The position numbers and the translations under genes are program-made. From Candidatus Sungbacteria bacterium RIFCSPHIGHO2_02_FULL_52_23 (lineage in GTDB: Bacteria; Patescibacteriota; Minisyncoccia; Sungbacterales; HO2-52-23), in assembly GCA_001820655.1 (NCBI GenBank), contig MHQM01000049.1, positions 1 to 14,636 of the forward strand: 14,636 bases of DNA, read 5' to 3'. The notes under the pieces were generated by a model. The model did no database searches. It worked only from the letters and a program-made list of their open reading frames with translations, and was not told where the DNA came from. Shown in pieces: positions 13,022-14,636 of the stretch; position 1 is the first letter of the stretch, and every line of letters begins with the position of its first letter.

Positions 13022-14260
13022 CTATTTTCCAAATGTCTTGGTCATTTTCGCAACCGCCGCCGCAAGGCGCTCTACGTCATCGGTATCGTTGTATACCGAC
13101 ACGCTCATACGGCATGATGCGGGGATTTTCAGCTTCTGATGAAGCGGTCGCGCGCAGTGATCTCCTGCGCGGATCATCACCCCCTCCTCGTCGCAAAAAG
13201 ATCCTACATCATGCGGGTGCACGCCATCTACGACAAACGACACGCATCCGCTCCGCAGTTCCACATCGCGCGTGCCAAGTATCCGAATGCCCGGGATTGC
13301 GGAGAGCTTTTCCATGCCGAGACTCAAAAGCTTTTTTTCGTGCTCACGTACGGCAGACATGCCGATATCGGAAAGATACTTTATGGACGCGCAAAAGCCG
13401 ATGACGCCCGCCACATGCGGCGTACCCGCTTCAAACCGAAACGGCGGATTCTGAAACGTACTCCGGTCAATATAAACATCATCAATCATATGTCCGCCCA
13501 TCTGATACGGCGGCATTTTTTCAAGCAGATCATAACGCCCCCACAAGACGCCGATACCTGTGGGCCCGAGCATCTTGTGTCCTGAAAAAGCGAAGAAATC
13601 AGCGCCAAGATCGCGTACGTTGACCGGCACATGCGGTACCGCCTGCGCGCCGTCTACCGCAACCACCGCTCCCGCCGCGTGGGCGCAGGCCGCGATGGCC
13701 GCCACAGGATTGATCGTACCAAGCGCATTGGATACATGAGTCAGCGAGACAAGCTTGATGTTTCGTTCTTTTAAAAATCCTACAAATGATTTTTCGTCCC
13801 ATACAAGCTCTCCCGTCGCGGTATCAAACGGCAAAAAGAAAAGCCGGAGATTTTTGGCGCGCGCAAGCTCGTGCCAAGGAATCAAATTTGCATGATGCTC
13901 CATCTCGGTAAGCAAAACGCCGTCTCCTTCTTTGAGGAAACGCCCGGCGTAGCTTGTCGCGATCAGATTAAATGCCTCGGTCGTATTGCGGACGAATACG
14001 ATTTCTTCCGGTCGGGACGCCCCGATGAATTTCGCAATTGCCGATCGCGCGCCTTCGTACTCCTCTGTCGCACGCTCTGCCAGATGATACGCCGCGCGAT
14101 GCACATTGGTAGAATACTGCTCCTCGTAGCCACGCTGGGCATTGATCACGGCGGCAGGCTTGAGGGAAGTCGCGCCCGAATCCAAATAGCAAAGACCGCG
14201 TGGGTCTTTGTAGTTCGCGTATATCGGGAAGTCTTTTCGTGCTGAAACACCAAGCTTCAT
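13022..14260 (-). CDS. sufS: SufS-type cysteine desulfurase
   Basis: 412 residues from MKLGVSARKDFPIY, matching the roughly 406 of E. coli SufS. A longer frame continues 107 codons upstream but that part is non-protein-like and runs through a palindrome and a terminator, so I reject it. The enzyme is PLP-dependent and takes sulfur from cysteine as a persulfide. Visible residues (from this start): EMEHHAN with the PLP-stacking His123; VDGAQ with Asp203 and Gln206; SGHKMLGPTG with the PLP Lys229; and RAGDHCARPLHQ with the catalytic Cys369. FEAGTPHVAG and YLDSGATSLKP are family motifs. It directly abuts sufU, and a promoter-like pair sits at 14282-14311. Together they form the sulfur-mobilising part of the SUF system. 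Confidence 0.95.
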   Translation of the reverse strand: MKLGVSARKDFPIYANYKDPRGLCYLDSGATSLKPAAVINAQRGYEEQYSTNVHRAAYHLAERATEEYEGARSAIAKFIGASRPEEIVFVRNTTEAFNLIATSYAGRFLKEGDGVLLTEMEHHANLIPWHELARAKNLRLFFLPFDTATGELVWDEKSFVGFLKERNIKLVSLTHVSNALGTINPVAAIAACAHAAGAVVAVDGAQAVPHVPVNVRDLGADFFAFSGHKMLGPTGIGVLWGRYDLLEKMPPYQMGGHMIDDVYIDRSTFQNPPFRFEAGTPHVAGVIGFCASIKYLSDIGMSAVREHEKKLLSLGMEKLSAIPGIRILGTRDVELRSGCVSFVVDGVHPHDVGSFCDEEGVMIRAGDHCARPLHQKLKIPASCRMSVSVYNDTDDVERLAAAVAKMTKTFGK

Positions 14261-14281
14261 ATATTTGAAACGTATAGCACC

Positions 14282-14311
14282 ACTATAATGTCTCCCGCAG
14301 GCAAAGCGCAA
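14282..14311 (-). promoter_or_regulatory. Candidate sufS promoter
   Basis: On the minus strand: TTGCGC (14311-14306), 18 bases, TATAGT (14287-14282). These are the same two hexamers as at the hydrolase promoter (172-200). Transcription would start near 14275, leaving a leader of about 15 bases with no Shine-Dalgarno site. Confidence 0.45.
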
Positions 14312-14334
14312 ATGCCGAAGGACAGCACGAATAA

Positions 14335-14374
14335 TCACTACCACCTTCAGACGATCGTCTGAAGGTGGTAGTGA
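14335..14374. repeat. 40-bp perfect palindrome upstream of the suf promoter
   Basis: Arm TCACTACCACCTTCAGACGA is followed immediately by its exact reverse complement, centred at 14354/14355 on GATC. It lies between the minus-strand terminator (14384-14446) and the sufS promoter. Minus-strand RNA after it reads TTATTCG, which is too weak for a clear terminator. It could be an operator, a hairpin insulating the suf promoter, or a small palindromic element. Confidence 0.85.
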
Positions 14375-14383
14375 CTTGAAAAT

Positions 14384-14446
14384 AACAAAACAAAAAGGCC
14401 TCACCTGAAAGTACTCCAACTTGAGTCGGAGCGCACTCGGATGAGG
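14384..14446 (-). terminator. Strong intrinsic terminator on the minus strand
   Basis: Minus-strand RNA folds CCTCATC/GGTGAGG outside (14446-14440 with 14405-14399), then GAGT/ACTT, then CTCC/GGAG, followed by CCTTTTTGTTTTGTT. Two pairs are G-U on this strand but would be A-C mismatches on the other, so the RNA is read from the minus strand. It lies upstream of the sufS promoter, so it ends a separate short transcript or attenuates a suf leader. Confidence 0.75.
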
Positions 14447-14456
14447 TAAAAAGCAT

Positions 14457-14543
14457 ATCAGCAAACCGTACAGGCGACAACATTCAACCAAAACAGTAAT
14501 ATAGTACGCGAAGATTTGTTTGCAACCTGAACGGTTTGCTGAT
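14457..14543. repeat. 18-bp inverted repeat (one mismatch) enclosing promoter-like elements
   Basis: Left arm ATCAGCAAACCGT-A-CAGG (14457-14474) and right arm CCTG-A-ACGGTTTGCTGAT (14526-14543) are complementary except for one A/A position. The 51 bases between contain promoter-like sequences (minus-strand TATATT, plus-strand TATAGT). Arms of this length around a promoter suggest an operator pair, a large RNA fold or the ends of a very small mobile element. Confidence 0.75.
14497..14525 (-). promoter_or_regulatory. Candidate minus-strand promoter inside the inverted repeat
   Basis: On the minus strand: TTGCAA (14525-14520), exactly 17 bases, TATATT (14502-14497). Transcription from near 14490 would reach the terminator at 14446-14384 after only about 100 bases, defining a short RNA or an attenuated leader for suf. 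Confidence 0.45.
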
Positions 14544-14561
14544 GAGATTTTGAAAAGAACT

Positions 14562-14636
14562 ATGGCCTCTGCTCGACACACCTCCTATGAGATGTGTCCA
14601 GTTGAGGCGGGGAGGAAATACTCACTCCTCGATTTG
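14562..14636 (+). CDS. Possible start of a divergent gene (partial, cut by window end)
   Basis: An ATG at 14562 opens a frame of 25 codons to the window edge (MASARHTSYEMCPVEAGRKY, then SLLDL). The residues look ordinary for a protein start. A purine-rich GAAAAGAAC lies upstream but is no clear Shine-Dalgarno site, and a TATAGT at 14500-14505 could serve as -10. A hairpin (14565-14608) falls inside this frame, so an RNA gene is an alternative. No family can be named. Confidence 0.28.
   Translation, partial: MASARHTSYEMCPVEAGRKYSLLDL

Noticed and set aside
14283..14483. A 66-codon minus-strand frame, starting near the predicted transcription start at 14490
   Set aside because: It runs through the strong terminator, its T-run and the 40-bp palindrome, and the protein is cysteine-rich and unlike anything I know. 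RNA structure explains the sequence better.
14261..14581. Extended N-terminus of SufS (107 extra codons)
   Set aside because: The SufS family starts near MKLGVSARKDFPIY; the extension crosses a promoter, a palindrome and a terminator, so the frame is open by chance.
14457..14636. tmRNA, RNase P RNA or SRP RNA in the structured right end
   Set aside because: A GCAAAC stretch resembles a tmRNA tag start, but the frame ends VACTVC and the tRNA-like ends are missing. The GGAGGAAA near 14611 lacks the rest of the RNase P signature.
1..14636. CRISPR array, tRNA genes, insertion sequence or integrase
   Set aside because: I saw no regularly spaced repeats, no tRNA TTCGA-arm with a matching acceptor stem and no transposase or integrase motif on either strand by eye; a tRNAscan or CRISPR search could still find something I missed.

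Overview
The window looks like a stretch of a compact bacterial chromosome, most likely from the Candidate Phyla Radiation (Patescibacteria, Parcubacteria-like). I base this on tightly packed short genes, 4-base or zero-base gene junctions, few Shine-Dalgarno sites, several starts that look leaderless, short low-complexity intergenic repeats, and several small unrecognised proteins. This placement is inference; no rRNA or other taxonomic marker is present. The standard genetic code fits every gene (TGA is a stop).

Plus strand, 1-6630: the end of an unidentified gene; a small multi-pass membrane protein of the YdjM/DUF457 metal-dependent hydrolase type; then an overlapping run of three genes. 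These are a membrane-anchored sensor fused to a trehalose-6-phosphate-synthase-type GT20 glycosyltransferase, a GT4 glycosyltransferase, and endonuclease III (nth). Two unrecognised soluble proteins follow (4999-5766 and 6167-6628). They are the only genes here with clear ribosome-binding sites. Between them lies about 400 bases of non-coding DNA with a terminator, a promoter-like pair and a set of hairpins ending in a long stem plus T-run, a candidate structured RNA.

Minus strand, 14260 down to 6695: sufS-sufU-ferredoxin, then nickel superoxide dismutase (sodN) with its probable maturation protease (sodX), an Nfu-type Fe-S carrier, a membrane-anchored HtrA protease with a small acidic protein, and lastly a 39-residue membrane peptide directly abutting clpB. 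Together they make a protein-quality, Fe-S and superoxide-defence block: SufS/SufU/Nfu build and deliver clusters, the ferredoxin carries one, Ni-SOD removes superoxide without needing iron, HtrA works outside the membrane and ClpB inside.

The far right (14282-14636) is mostly non-coding and densely structured: a 40-bp perfect palindrome, a minus-strand terminator with a long T-run, an 18-bp inverted repeat enclosing promoter-like elements, and possibly the first codons of a divergent gene.

Most notable points: Ni-SOD and its protease separated by a terminator-like hairpin that is also a dispersed repeat; a sensor-GT20 fusion with an altered active-site motif; a ClpB carrying a ClpP-loop-like LGF tripeptide; a pattern of promoters placing the start codon at the transcription start; and two structured non-coding regions.
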